Below are positions 9,215-18,548 of a stretch of 64,000 nucleotides of DNA, in pieces. Position 1 is the stretch's first letter, and each line of letters opens with the position of its first letter. The DNA is from Acidobacteriaceae bacterium (lineage in GTDB: Bacteria > Acidobacteriota > Terriglobia > Terriglobales > Acidobacteriaceae), in NCBI GenBank assembly GCA_003138515.1, contig PLGG01000062.1, positions 47,765 through 111,764 on the forward strand. Direction: 5' to 3'. The notes under the pieces are model-generated. The model was not told where the DNA came from. It worked only from the letters and a program-made list of their open reading frames with translations, and ran no database searches. Made by a program: the position numbers and the translations under genes.

Positions 9215-10063
9215 ATGAAAGATTCCGCAGTTTTACTTATTGATTGCCCCGATCGTAAGGGACTGGTGGCGCGGGTGTCGGGGCTGCTCTATGAGCGGGG
9301 CGCCAACATTCTGCACGCCGACCAGCACATCGACCACGAGCTGGGCCTCTTCTTCATGCGCGTGGAGTGGGAGCTCAACGGCTTTGACTTCGCGGGATTC
9401 AAGGCACTGTTTGCGCCGATGGCGACCGAACTGGGAATGACGTGGAACCTGACGTCGAGCGCGCGCCCGCCGCGTATTGCGCTCTTTTGTTCGCAATATC
9501 TGCACTGCATGGCCGATCTGCTGCACCGCTGGCGCACCGGCGAGCTTGTCTGCGAAATTCCGGTCATCGTTTCGAATCATCGCGAAGCAGAAAATCTGGC
9601 GGCGTTCTACGGCGTGCCGTTCGAATTTATGCCCGTGACTGCCCAGACGCGTCCGGACGTCGAAGCGCGGCAACTCGAGCTGCTAGCGCGGCACGAAGTC
9701 GAGCTGGTTGTTCTGGCGCGTTACATGCAAATTCTGTCGCCGCAATTCGTGGCGCGCTATCCCGCCGCGATCATCAACGTGCACCACTCGTTCCTGCCGG
9801 CGTTCACGGGTGCGAAGCCCTATCATGCAGCTCATGCACGCGGGGTCAAGCTGATTGGGGCCACCAGCCACTACGTCACCGAGGTGCTCGACGACGGGCC
9901 GATTATCGAGCAGGATGTGGCGCGCATCAGCCACCGCGACCAGGTGGAGGATCTTGTGGCGCGTGGCCGCGATCTGGAGCGGATGGTTCTGTCGCGGGCA
10001 GTGCGCTGGCACCTGGACCGGCGAATCTTGTGCTATGGGAACAAGACAGTCGTGTTTGATTAG
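9215..10063 (+). CDS. purU: Formyltetrahydrofolate deformylase
   Basis: N-terminal ACT-like region plus formyl transferase fold (IPVIVSNHREAENLAAFYGVPFEF...INVHHSFLPAFTGAKPYHAAHARGVKLIGATSHYVTEVLDDGPIIEQDV). Confidence 0.95.
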   Translation: MKDSAVLLIDCPDRKGLVARVSGLLYERGANILHADQHIDHELGLFFMRVEWELNGFDFAGFKALFAPMATELGMTWNLTSSARPPRIALFCSQYLHCMADLLHRWRTGELVCEIPVIVSNHREAENLAAFYGVPFEFMPVTAQTRPDVEARQLELLARHEVELVVLARYMQILSPQFVARYPAAIINVHHSFLPAFTGAKPYHAAHARGVKLIGATSHYVTEVLDDGPIIEQDVARISHRDQVEDLVARGRDLERMVLSRAVRWHLDRRILCYGNKTVVFD

Positions 10064-10122
10064 GACAGAGAGTGGAGTAGGAAGCAGGGAATTGGGGAGA
10101 GCGCGGCTGAAGGCGAGGTCGT

Positions 10123-10533
10123 ATGAGCGAATCTGCTGAGGCTGTCGCGCAAGCATTTGTACGCGCCATTAATAGGCAGGATGCGAACGCGCTGGCCGAG
10201 CTAATGACGGAGGAGCACCAGTTTGTTGATTCGCTCGGCACGGTTGTCGAGGGCCGGGATCGGATGCGAGCGGGTTGGAAGAGCTATTTCAGCATGGTCC
10301 CCGACTACAGGATCGCCGTGGACGAGACCTATTGCGATGGGCCCGTTGTGGTGATGCTCGGGAGGGCGCAGGGGACCTATGCGGCGGACGGTCTCGCCAC
10401 CGCCGAGAATCGATGGAAGACGCCGGTCGCGCTCCGAGCGCGGGTAGAAGACGGCAAGCTGGCGGAGTGGCAAGTCTATGCCGACAATGAGCCGCTCCGG
10501 CAGATAATGGCGCGGCAGGGGCGGCACGCGTAA
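10123..10533 (+). CDS. SnoaL-like/NTF2-fold protein
   Basis: AVAQAFVRAINRQDANALAELMTEEHQFVDSLGTVVEGRDRMRAGWKSYFSMVPDYRI. Confidence 0.8.
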   Translation: MSESAEAVAQAFVRAINRQDANALAELMTEEHQFVDSLGTVVEGRDRMRAGWKSYFSMVPDYRIAVDETYCDGPVVVMLGRAQGTYAADGLATAENRWKTPVALRARVEDGKLAEWQVYADNEPLRQIMARQGRHA

Positions 10534-10625
10534 ACCATAAGCGGCCAATAATCTTAATATTACAGAGAGAAGTGAAAGCGAATCCCGCGGGGGACTTGCC
10601 TTTGGGGTCGAGTCTGGTGTAATTT

Positions 10626-10639
10626 ACTAACCAGTTAGT
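10626..10639. promoter_or_regulatory. Candidate TetR operator palindrome ACTAAC-CA-GTTAGT
   Basis: Perfect 6-bp arms with 2-bp spacer ending 5 bp before the TetR-like ATG. Confidence 0.5.
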
Positions 10640-10644
10640 TAATT

Positions 10645-11373
10645 ATGACGCCACACCAACCAACCGAAGCACAGGCCGAGCGCTCAGCGGAAACGCGCGG
10701 CCGGATTCTGGACGCTGCCCTGAGCGAATTTGCCGCCAATGGACTTGCGGGCGCGCGCACGGAGCAGATCGCCGCTGCCGCTGGCGTGAACAAGGCCCTG
10801 ATCTACTACTACTTCGAGAGCAAGGAAAAATTGTATTCCGCGGCGTTGGAGATGGTGTCGGCTCGGGTGCGTGACCGCTCGATGGCGGTTTTTCTCCGCG
10901 ATGTCAGCCCAGGGGAGCGGCTGCTGCGCGCAGCGCTGGATCATTTCGACCGCATTTTATCGCAAGGCGAATTCCAAAGCTTGATGCAGCAGGAGATGAT
11001 GCGCATGCACAAGGGCGAGGAGGGCGAGCTTCCCACCCTCGTCAAGCGCGTCTTCGCGCCGCTGCACGCCATGTTTCAATCGCTGGTGCGCGAGGGAATT
11101 GCTTCCGGCGAATTGATAGAAGTGGACTGGTTCCAAATGGTGTTGTCCGTGCTGGGTGGGAACGTTTTCTATTTCCTGAGCGCGCCGATTTGGCGCCAGG
11201 TGCTGGACTTCGAGCCCTTCGACGAAAAAGAACTACGAGCGCGCAGAGTAGCGGTGGTTGAGTTTCTGGGCAAAGCGATCTTTCAGGATCGGGAGCATGG
11301 CGCGGTACTGGCGAACAAGGTGCTGGCCGATACGCCGATGCCGGAATGCGCCAATTTCAAAGGTTTGAGGTGA
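10645..11373 (+). CDS. TetR/AcrR family transcriptional regulator
   Basis: TRGRILDAALSEFAANGLAGARTEQIAAAAGVNKALIYYYFESKEKLYSAAL. Confidence 0.93.
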   Translation: MTPHQPTEAQAERSAETRGRILDAALSEFAANGLAGARTEQIAAAAGVNKALIYYYFESKEKLYSAALEMVSARVRDRSMAVFLRDVSPGERLLRAALDHFDRILSQGEFQSLMQQEMMRMHKGEEGELPTLVKRVFAPLHAMFQSLVREGIASGELIEVDWFQMVLSVLGGNVFYFLSAPIWRQVLDFEPFDEKELRARRVAVVEFLGKAIFQDREHGAVLANKVLADTPMPECANFKGLR

Positions 11374-11380
11374 TAAGCGA

Positions 11381-12445
11381 GTGAACGCGCGAAATCGAGT
11401 TTTCATCATTTTAGGGGTACTGCTCGTGGGATCGCTGGTCTGGTTTCTGTTGACCACGCGGCGCACCAGCGATCTCGAACTCATCGGAACCGTCGATGCG
11501 AACGAGGTCGTAGTGAGCTCCAGGATTCCAGGCCGCATTCAGACCCTGAAGGTGGAAGAGGGCCAGGATGTGCAGGCCGGAGAGCTGATCGCGGTCATCG
11601 AGAGCGACGATCTCGCGGCTGCGCTGAAGGCGGCCGAGGCAACGGCGGCGAGTGAGAAGTCGAAGCTGAGTGGCACGGTGGCAACGGAAGAGCAGAACCG
11701 TGGCGAAACAACGAGTGCGACAACAAGCGCGGAAGCGCAGGTGAACGCGGCGCAGGCGGCACTGGCGCAGGCGCAGGCAAACTTCGAGCATCAGCAGGCC
11801 GACACCAGCCGGATCGTCGCGTTGGCCAAGCAGGGAATCATGAGCACGCAGGCGCGGGATGAAGCCGTAACCAGCCTTCAGGCTGCGCAGGCGGCTGTGA
11901 ACATGGCGCGCGACAACCTTTCCGCGGCGCAGGCCAATCTTCGCCAGGCGCGCGCCCACGAGATGCTGACCGGGGTGTCGGCGCAGACAGTCGACCAGAC
12001 GCGTGCCGAAGTGGCAAATGCCCGCGCGCTGGCCCAGGAAGCGAGTGTCGAGGAGAGCTACGCGCAGGTGGTGTCGCCCATCAGCGGGAAAGTGGACGTG
12101 TGGGCGGCGCGCCAGGGTGAAGTAGTGACCGTGGGCGCGCCGATCGTGACCATCATGGATCTGAGCCAGACCTGGGTCTATGCTCCGCTGCCGGAGACGC
12201 AGGCCGATAGCGTGCAACTCGGTGACTCGCTGCGCGTCGTAATGCCCAGCGGCGACACGCTGTATGGAAAGGTCATCGCGAAAGCGGCGGAGGGCGACTT
12301 TGCTACGCAGCGCGACGTGAGCGGCATGAAGCGCGACATCAAAACCATCCAGTTGAAGCTGCTCATCCCAAATCCAGGCGAGAAATATGTGCCCGGCATG
12401 ACAGCCGAGGTTTATATCCCCAAGGCAAAGCTGGTGAAGCAGTGA
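11381..12445 (+). CDS. HlyD-family membrane fusion protein (YbhG-like)
   Basis: Single N-terminal TM, lipoyl-like halves (GRIQTLKVEEGQDVQAGELIAVIES; YAQVVSPISGKVDVWAARQGEVVTVGAPIVTIMDLS), coiled coil. Confidence 0.9.
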   Translation: MNARNRVFIILGVLLVGSLVWFLLTTRRTSDLELIGTVDANEVVVSSRIPGRIQTLKVEEGQDVQAGELIAVIESDDLAAALKAAEATAASEKSKLSGTVATEEQNRGETTSATTSAEAQVNAAQAALAQAQANFEHQQADTSRIVALAKQGIMSTQARDEAVTSLQAAQAAVNMARDNLSAAQANLRQARAHEMLTGVSAQTVDQTRAEVANARALAQEASVEESYAQVVSPISGKVDVWAARQGEVVTVGAPIVTIMDLSQTWVYAPLPETQADSVQLGDSLRVVMPSGDTLYGKVIAKAAEGDFATQRDVSGMKRDIKTIQLKLLIPNPGEKYVPGMTAEVYIPKAKLVKQ

Positions 12446-13491
12446 GCGCGACGTCAATCTACAGCCCGGCGGCGGACGGCGACGGTGCGCCGCGCACGAT
12501 TGCGATCGCGGTGGAGCACATCGTAAAGCGCTACGGCGACTTTGAAGCGGTAAAGGATGTGAGCTTCAGCGTGGCCGAGGGCGAGATCTTCGGCCTGCTG
12601 GGGCCAAACGGAGCCGGAAAGAGCACGCTGATCCGCATGATGACTACACTGATTCCGGTCACGTCGGGGAAGGCCATCGTTGCCGGCCACAACGTTGCCG
12701 ATGATCCCGACGACGTGCGGTGTGTGATCGGTGTCATTCCCCAGGCGCTCACCAGTGACCAGGATTTAACGCTTCAAGAGAACCTGAGTATCTACGCCAA
12801 GCTCTACGGCGTGCCGCGCGCCGAGCGCGAGAAGAACATTACCGACGTGCTTGAAGCCGTAGACCTCACCAAATGGCGCGACGCGCAGACTAAAACGCTT
12901 TCCGGCGGCATGCGCCGTCGGCTTGAGATCGCGCGCGGCTTGGTGCACAACCCGAAGATCTTCTTCCTCGACGAGCCCACCACCGGCCTCGACCCCGTTT
13001 CGCGCATCGCGGTGTGGGAAATGCTGAACAAGCTCAAGACCACGCGCAACCTCACTATGCTGCTCACCACGCACTACATGGAAGAAGCCGACAAGCTGTG
13101 CGACCGCATCGCCATTGTGGATCACGGCACGCTTGTGGCGCTGGGCACTCCGGTGGAGCTCAAGAACAGCGTGGCCGGCGCCAACGTGGTCGAGGTGCAC
13201 TTCGACCGCGAGACGGAAGAGTGGGAGGAGCGGTTGAAGAAACTCGAGGGCGTAACCAGCGTGCAACCGGAAAGCGCCGGGTTTTACCGTGTGCTCACGA
13301 CGTCGGGTTCGAAGACCACCATGCAGATTGTGGAGCTGGCGGCCAGCCTGGGCGAGACGCTCACTTCGCTGAGCGTGCAGAACACAACGCTCGACGATGT
13401 ATTTATCCACTACACTGGCCGCCAACTGCGCGACGAACAGGTGAAGCCGGTGAACTTTTTGATGCCGCCTCGGCCGGGAGAGCGCCCATGA
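12442..13491 (+). CDS. ABC transporter ATP-binding protein
   Basis: Walker A GPNGAGKST, LSGGMRRRLEIARGL signature, Walker B IFFLDEPTTGLDP. Confidence 0.95.
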   Translation: MSATSIYSPAADGDGAPRTIAIAVEHIVKRYGDFEAVKDVSFSVAEGEIFGLLGPNGAGKSTLIRMMTTLIPVTSGKAIVAGHNVADDPDDVRCVIGVIPQALTSDQDLTLQENLSIYAKLYGVPRAEREKNITDVLEAVDLTKWRDAQTKTLSGGMRRRLEIARGLVHNPKIFFLDEPTTGLDPVSRIAVWEMLNKLKTTRNLTMLLTTHYMEEADKLCDRIAIVDHGTLVALGTPVELKNSVAGANVVEVHFDRETEEWEERLKKLEGVTSVQPESAGFYRVLTTSGSKTTMQIVELAASLGETLTSLSVQNTTLDDVFIHYTGRQLRDEQVKPVNFLMPPRPGERP

Positions 13492-14600
13492 ACAGGATGT
13501 TTGCCATCATTGAGCGCGAGATGCGCAAGTTCTTCCGCTCGCCCACGCTGATGATCATGTCGCTGATGATGCCGATTCTGCAGCTGATCATTATCGGCAA
13601 CGCCTTCGGCGGTAAGATCGTGGGGACGCACGTCGCGGTGGTCGACCATGATCATGGACCGCAGGCGGTCAAGGTGCGCGAGGCGTTCGCTGCCGTCGCC
13701 GCCAATATCAAGACCTTCACCACGATCGAGTACAACAATGAGGTCCAGGCGCGCGAAGACGTGCGCACCGGCAAAATCGACGCCGCCGTGATCATCCCCG
13801 AGCAGTACTCGCGACGCGTCTACGCGCAGGATGCGCCCAAGCTCGGCATTGTCGTCGACAACTCCGACCTGTTCACCTCGTCCACCCTCGAAGCGGAAAT
13901 GCAGTCGCTGGTCGACGCCGTGAACGCTCCCCAGGTTCAGGACCGGCTGTCCAAGTCCATCGTTCTCGAGATCGTGGAGCTTTATCCGTACGTGAACTAT
14001 CTCAAGTATCTTCTGCCCATGACTGTGGCCCTGGCCATGTATATCTCGGTCATGATTGGCGGCGGGATGCTCTACATCGACGACAAGGCGCGCGGCGTAC
14101 ACGAAGGCTACCTGGTTACCCCGATTACGAAACTCGAGCTGGTCTTCGGCATGAACATCGCCGGCTCCATGAAGGCCACGCTGAGCGGAATATCGATAGG
14201 GGTCATCGGGTCGCTCATTGCTGGCCTCGGCATTATCTTTCATCCCATGATCATGCTGCAGATGTTGAGCCTCATTATTGCCGGCTCCATTGCCTTCAAT
14301 GGCATGATGTTTCTCCTCATGGTGCGTGTCGACGATCCGCTCGTGCCGCGCGCCATGTTCGGCGTGCTCAATATTCTCCTGTTATATCCCTCGGGCGCCA
14401 TGTATCCAGTAGCGTCGTTCCCCAAGTGGATGCAGGCCATGGGCGTGATTGATCCCTTCACCTACGCGATTCACGGCTTCAAGGCCGTTCTTCTCAAAGA
14501 CGGCGGCTGGGTCGCCATCTGGCCCGACCTTCTGTTCCTCACCACATTCGGCATCGCGACGCTGCTGGTGGCCACGCCGCTGTTCAAGCGCACGCTGTAG
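13488..14600 (+). CDS. ABC-2 type transporter permease
   Basis: Start ATG overlaps ATPase stop; MNRMFAIIEREMRKFFRSPTLMIMSLMMPILQLIIIGNAFGG and C-terminal TM helices. Confidence 0.92.
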   Translation: MNRMFAIIEREMRKFFRSPTLMIMSLMMPILQLIIIGNAFGGKIVGTHVAVVDHDHGPQAVKVREAFAAVAANIKTFTTIEYNNEVQAREDVRTGKIDAAVIIPEQYSRRVYAQDAPKLGIVVDNSDLFTSSTLEAEMQSLVDAVNAPQVQDRLSKSIVLEIVELYPYVNYLKYLLPMTVALAMYISVMIGGGMLYIDDKARGVHEGYLVTPITKLELVFGMNIAGSMKATLSGISIGVIGSLIAGLGIIFHPMIMLQMLSLIIAGSIAFNGMMFLLMVRVDDPLVPRAMFGVLNILLLYPSGAMYPVASFPKWMQAMGVIDPFTYAIHGFKAVLLKDGGWVAIWPDLLFLTTFGIATLLVATPLFKRTL

Positions 14601-14640
14601 CGATTGCTTAGGATTCGCATCCGGGTCCGCGCGGCACGCC

Positions 14641-15168
14641 TCACTCTTTCCATAGCTTTTCCCAACTCCACAACGCCGAGGTCACTTTGCCCGGCAGCGG
14701 AAATCCGAGCTGATGCGCGAGCATGCAAATCTGCCCCCGATGATGCGCTTCGTGAGAAATCATGTAGCAGAGCATCTCCGGCCCGGCCGGCCATGGACGA
14801 GCCCAAGCGTCTCGACGAAACTCCTCCACACGACCTTCGCCATCACCCAGCGTTTCGGCAAGCATCATTTCGCAGAGACCGGCGCTCCGTGCCAATGCCG
14901 CACGAGCCTGGCGTGGCGTACAGCGCGCGCGGTTGAGTTGTGGGGGAACTCCCAGGTGCGGCGCGGTGAGCCTGATCCACTTCGTGCGGACATTGTGCAT
15001 GTGCGTGAAGATCGCCGCAATCGTGCGGACTTTGCCGGGCGGTTGGGCTTTCCAGACGGCAGCATCAAGATTCTCGATAAGAATTTGGTTCAGGCGCTCA
15101 TTAGCCCCAAAGACCCGGACCGCGGCCTCAGCAAACTCCGTGTGAACCTTGCGTCGGCGCACCGTCAC
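14641..15168 (-). CDS. DinB family protein
   Basis: DinB-like with H(2)-type residues (IFTHMHNVR..., MISHEAHHRGQICMLAHQLG). Confidence 0.85.
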   Translation of the reverse strand: MTVRRRKVHTEFAEAAVRVFGANERLNQILIENLDAAVWKAQPPGKVRTIAAIFTHMHNVRTKWIRLTAPHLGVPPQLNRARCTPRQARAALARSAGLCEMMLAETLGDGEGRVEEFRRDAWARPWPAGPEMLCYMISHEAHHRGQICMLAHQLGFPLPGKVTSALWSWEKLWKE

Positions 15169-15213
15169 AGCTTGATTCTCCTTGAACTCGGGTTCTTACA
15201 GGCCGCATGTAGC

Positions 15214-15254
15214 GCCGGACTCCAGTCCGGCTGTCGCGCGGGCGTCCCCGCCCG
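15214..15254. repeat. Tandem pair of GC-rich palindromes
   Basis: GCCGGACT-cc-AGTCCGGC (15214-15231) then CGGGCG-tccc-CGCCCG (15239-15254). Confidence 0.7.
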
Positions 15255-15272
15255 GACTCATCTGGCGCCCTA

Positions 15273-15764
15273 TTATGCCGGCGGCGGAGTTACCGAGCCC
15301 GTTGAACTCCCCGCCGGAGTCGTATCGGCGCCCGTCTGCTTTGTGAAGTCAAAGCTGCATGGGCGCCCCAGGATGCCGGCACCTTCTTCGCGCTTGCCCG
15401 TGCCGGACGTGTCGGTGAATGTTGCATCGATGTAGTAGTCGTATTTGTTGCCCTTGAGTTGAGTCACGAAGCCCGCTTTTCCGGCTTGCACCGTGCCCTT
15501 CGCGTGTAGCTTCGCCGAGCCGCCGGCTCCGATCGTCCCGTCGATCACAAGGTAGCCCGGCCCTCCCTCCTCGCCATGCTGGCCGTGAAAATTGCCGTTG
15601 GCAATCGTGCTGACGAATGTCCACGTGAAGGCAGGCATGTGAGTGCTCGCATCACACGACATGTTCGTGGTCCAGGTGCCGTCGAGATGGCCGCCTGCGG
15701 CCTGCGCCCAAATCAGCATCGGTGCGCAAACCAAGGCAAAAGACGGTGCTTTCCTGATCGTCAT
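15273..15764 (-). CDS. Secreted hypothetical protein
   Basis: MTIRKAPSFALVCAPMLIWAQAAGG signal-like N-terminus; HLDGTWTTNMSCDAS... Confidence 0.6.
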   Translation of the reverse strand: MTIRKAPSFALVCAPMLIWAQAAGGHLDGTWTTNMSCDASTHMPAFTWTFVSTIANGNFHGQHGEEGGPGYLVIDGTIGAGGSAKLHAKGTVQAGKAGFVTQLKGNKYDYYIDATFTDTSGTGKREEGAGILGRPCSFDFTKQTGADTTPAGSSTGSVTPPPA

Positions 15765-15907
15765 GGATGACCTCCAGTGAAAGCAGGATAAGACGACTGC
15801 GGGCGCATTATGCAAGAACTTTCTTGTGAAATTCAATTTCTTGTACCGGAATCGCGCCCGAAGTCGCTAAGGCCGCCCGGTTTTCTGCGCGGCCTTTTCG
15901 CGGCCTC

Positions 15908-17047
15908 TTACTGTCCCAGAATCTGTTCGTAATAGCGGACGTATTGCGGGACAACCAGTGTAGAGCAGAACCGCTTCTGTGCGTTCTTGCGAGCTGCCTC
16001 GCGCATGGCATCGAGCCGGGACCGATCGTTTAGCAGGCTCAGCGCGCCTTTGGCCATGCCCTCGACGTCGCCGACAGGAAACAGTAATCCATTGACTCCT
16101 TCGTCGATCAGCTCGGGAACCCCACCGACGCGCGTTGCAATCGATGGAACCTTGCAGGCCATGGCTTCGAGAGCGGCAAGACCGAAGGACTCAAGTTCGC
16201 TCGGCATCAGGAGGAGATCGGCGAGCGCGAGCAATTCGCTCACGCGCTCCTGCTTGCCAAGAAAATGAATGCGCGATTGAATGCCAAGGTCGTGAGCAAG
16301 CCATTCAGCAGAGGAGCGGTCGGGGCCGTCGCCGATGAGAATGAGTTGTGCGGGGCGCTCGCGCGCCACAAGCGCGAAGATTCTGACGACATCGGTTACG
16401 CGCTTGACCGGCCTGAAGTTGGAAAGGTGAACCAGAAGGGACTCATCGGGCGCGGCATAGTGCGCGCGGCAGCGGGCGCGCGTGGCTTCGTCTTTGATGG
16501 GGGTGTAGACGTCGCAATTGACGAAGTTGGTGATGGTCTCGATGGGGCGAGTGATGTTGAAGTCGGCGATGGTTTTGTCGCGGAGATAGTTCGAAATGCT
16601 GGTGACGCCGTCGCTTTCTTCGATGGCGTGCTTGGTAATTGGTAAATAGCTGCGGTCCAGGCCGACCAGTGTGATGTCGGTGCCGTGAAGCGTGGTTACA
16701 AAAGGCAGTCGGCGGCCACGCTTCGCCAGCATCTGGCGGGCGAGAAGTGCCGAGACGGAGTGAGGAATCGCATAGTGCACATGGAGCAGATCGAGGGAGT
16801 AATACTCTGCAACTTCTGCCATGCGCGAGGCGAGCGCGAGATCGTACGGCGGAAATTCGAACAGCGGGTAGCTGGAGACGGGAACCTCGTGATAGAAGAT
16901 GCCGTCATCGCGCCCGTTAAGGCGGAAGGGTTGCGAGTAGGAGATGAAGTGCACCTCGTGACCGAGGTTGGAGAGTTCAATGCCCAGCTCGGTCGCAACG
17001 ACGCCCGAGCCGCCATAAGTGGGATAACAGGTAATCCCGATGCGCAT
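15908..17047 (-). CDS. bshA: N-acetyl-alpha-D-glucosaminyl L-malate synthase (bacillithiol pathway)
   Basis: MRIGITCYPTYGGSGVVATELGIELSNLGHEVHFISYSQPFRL...VHYAIPHSVSALLARQML...ISNFRPVKR-type GT4 motifs. Confidence 0.93.
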   Translation of the reverse strand: MRIGITCYPTYGGSGVVATELGIELSNLGHEVHFISYSQPFRLNGRDDGIFYHEVPVSSYPLFEFPPYDLALASRMAEVAEYYSLDLLHVHYAIPHSVSALLARQMLAKRGRRLPFVTTLHGTDITLVGLDRSYLPITKHAIEESDGVTSISNYLRDKTIADFNITRPIETITNFVNCDVYTPIKDEATRARCRAHYAAPDESLLVHLSNFRPVKRVTDVVRIFALVARERPAQLILIGDGPDRSSAEWLAHDLGIQSRIHFLGKQERVSELLALADLLLMPSELESFGLAALEAMACKVPSIATRVGGVPELIDEGVNGLLFPVGDVEGMAKGALSLLNDRSRLDAMREAARKNAQKRFCSTLVVPQYVRYYEQILGQ

Positions 17048-17168
17048 GAGGCCTTCTTAGGTTTCGATTTGCCGCCACGTCTTGGACGCGCGGGAGTCAA
17101 TGGAGGATGCAGAGAGCCGACAAATGAGCTTGCCGGCTCGTCCACGATAATTGCGCGCCGTCCGCGGG

Positions 17169-18023
17169 TCAAGGTGAGGCCGGCAGTAGGTTGGCAAATG
17201 ACACGAGTTCGATGGCCGGGAATTCTTTCAGGGTGAGAAGGGCCCCTCGCTCGACGTCACGCGACGCACGAAGTCGAGTGCGGACGCGGTCGAGGTCGGC
17301 GTCGTTGTAGCCTGGATGGGTGACGAGTTCCCATGTGCCGGGGGGCAGACTTTGAAGCAGAGAACGCAGCGTCGCAGAGTCAAGGACGCCGGTGCCTGCG
17401 ACGGCGATGGTGCCGCTGGTGGTGACGAATCCTTCTTGGTAGAGGATGCGGCGGCAAACAGGCTCGAGCCAGCGCAAGGCGCCCACTTGAGCCAGGCGCA
17501 TCCACGGCGCGCGACGCGTGGCACGGCTAGACCATTGCGGCTCGAAGGGGTTGCGGATCGCGCGGATTCGGTGTCTGCGCGCAGCGCGAAGAACGGGGCG
17601 CAAAACGCCAGGAAGGACGTGCGTATGTTTATGTGTGTCAATGTGAGTCAGCGGAACGCCTCGTTGCTGGAGGAAGTCGATCTGCGCTCCGGCTTCCGCC
17701 TCAATTTCGGCAGACCGGATGCGCCCCGTAAAAAGGCGTGCAAAAAACGTGTTCAGCGAGGAAGGGAAGTGGCCCGTGCGCGAATCGACGAGCGAGGGAA
17801 TTTGATCCGGCGGGAGCACGGGCGCGCCGTCGACCAGAACCACGTGGCAACCCACGCCGAGTGTCGGCGTCCGGACGGCAAGTTCGATGGCTTCCTCGGT
17901 GGCGCTGGCGCGAGCCATCAAGGAAGCACTCGTGACAACGCCGGCTTGATGCAGTTCGATGATGGCGCGATTGACGCCCGACGTCAGCCCGAAATCGTCG
18001 GCGTTCACGATAAGCTGGCCCAC
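17169..18023 (-). CDS. hpnK: ChbG/YdjC-family deacetylase, HpnK-like
   Basis: LIVNADDFGLTSGVNRAIIELHQAGVVTSASLMA...HIDTHKHTHVLPGVLRPVLRAARRHRIRAIRNPFEP; gene symbol is a family-level inference. Confidence 0.75.
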   Translation of the reverse strand: MGQLIVNADDFGLTSGVNRAIIELHQAGVVTSASLMARASATEEAIELAVRTPTLGVGCHVVLVDGAPVLPPDQIPSLVDSRTGHFPSSLNTFFARLFTGRIRSAEIEAEAGAQIDFLQQRGVPLTHIDTHKHTHVLPGVLRPVLRAARRHRIRAIRNPFEPQWSSRATRRAPWMRLAQVGALRWLEPVCRRILYQEGFVTTSGTIAVAGTGVLDSATLRSLLQSLPPGTWELVTHPGYNDADLDRVRTRLRASRDVERGALLTLKEFPAIELVSFANLLPASP

Positions 18024-18113
18024 GAGGTGAGTTTATCAAGCGGTTGCGCCGCGCCTTCCGCATCATGAGCGCTGCTATCATAAGTTCATGCCGCAGTCCG
18101 CGAGCGGCGGAGT

Positions 18114-18190
18114 GGGCGGTTAGCTCAGTTGGTTAGAGCGCCTGCCTTACAAGCAGGAAGTCGGGGGTTCGAGTCCCTCACTGCCCACCA
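18114..18190 (+). tRNA. tRNA-Val(TAC), 3' CCA encoded
   Basis: Acceptor gggcggt/actgccc, anticodon arm CCTGC-CTTACAA-GCAGG (TAC), T arm GGGGG-TTCGAGT-CCCTC, CCA at 18188-18190. Confidence 0.95.
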
Positions 18191-18339
18191 AGAACATGTT
18201 TTATGACGTCCAAGGCTGTCCAGTTTTCCACAAATAAGTCCAATAAATTCAACGATATGAGGTCCGATACTGTCTAAGGCGGTAGTATGGAAGCCAAGGA
18301 TTTTTGGTGCTATTTCTGGGGTACTCACTGCTACCGTTT

Positions 18340-18548
18340 GGTGGTATTTACAGAAAAAGCCCTTCATCCCCAATATCCATGCGGGTTTTCACTCTTTTGC
18401 GCTCTGGTGGTATTCCACCCCGGGGTTCGATTGACGGCCGGGGGACTCGAACTCCCGTTAGCCTCTTTTTTCGGCGATGGATTCGCAGACCGCCAAACAG
18501 CGGAGGGGAGATTTCTCCTCGCATGGTGGTATTTGAGGAGGTGGTATT
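18340..18548. repeat. Candidate integrase arm-binding repeats (left), GGTGGTATT x4
   Basis: GGTGGTATT at 18340-18348, 18406-18414, 18525-18533, 18540-18548. Confidence 0.55.

Noticed and set aside
11411-12457. 348-aa minus-strand ORF across the HlyD gene
   Set aside because: Histidine/arginine/leucine-rich antisense shadow with no family features.
13014-13487. N-terminal extension of the ABC permease ORF
   Set aside because: Overlaps the ATPase gene in another frame; ATG at 13488 fits the ATGA coupling.
18125-18373. Minus-strand ORF ending WAVRDSNPRLPACKAGALTN
   Set aside because: It is the antisense translation of tRNA-Val, a familiar spurious ORF.
18432-18456. Second tRNA-like T-arm (ggccgggggactcgaactcccgt) near the left end
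   Set aside because: Only a T-arm-like palindrome with a stem mismatch; no acceptor or anticodon arm. Could be an att relic but too weak to call.
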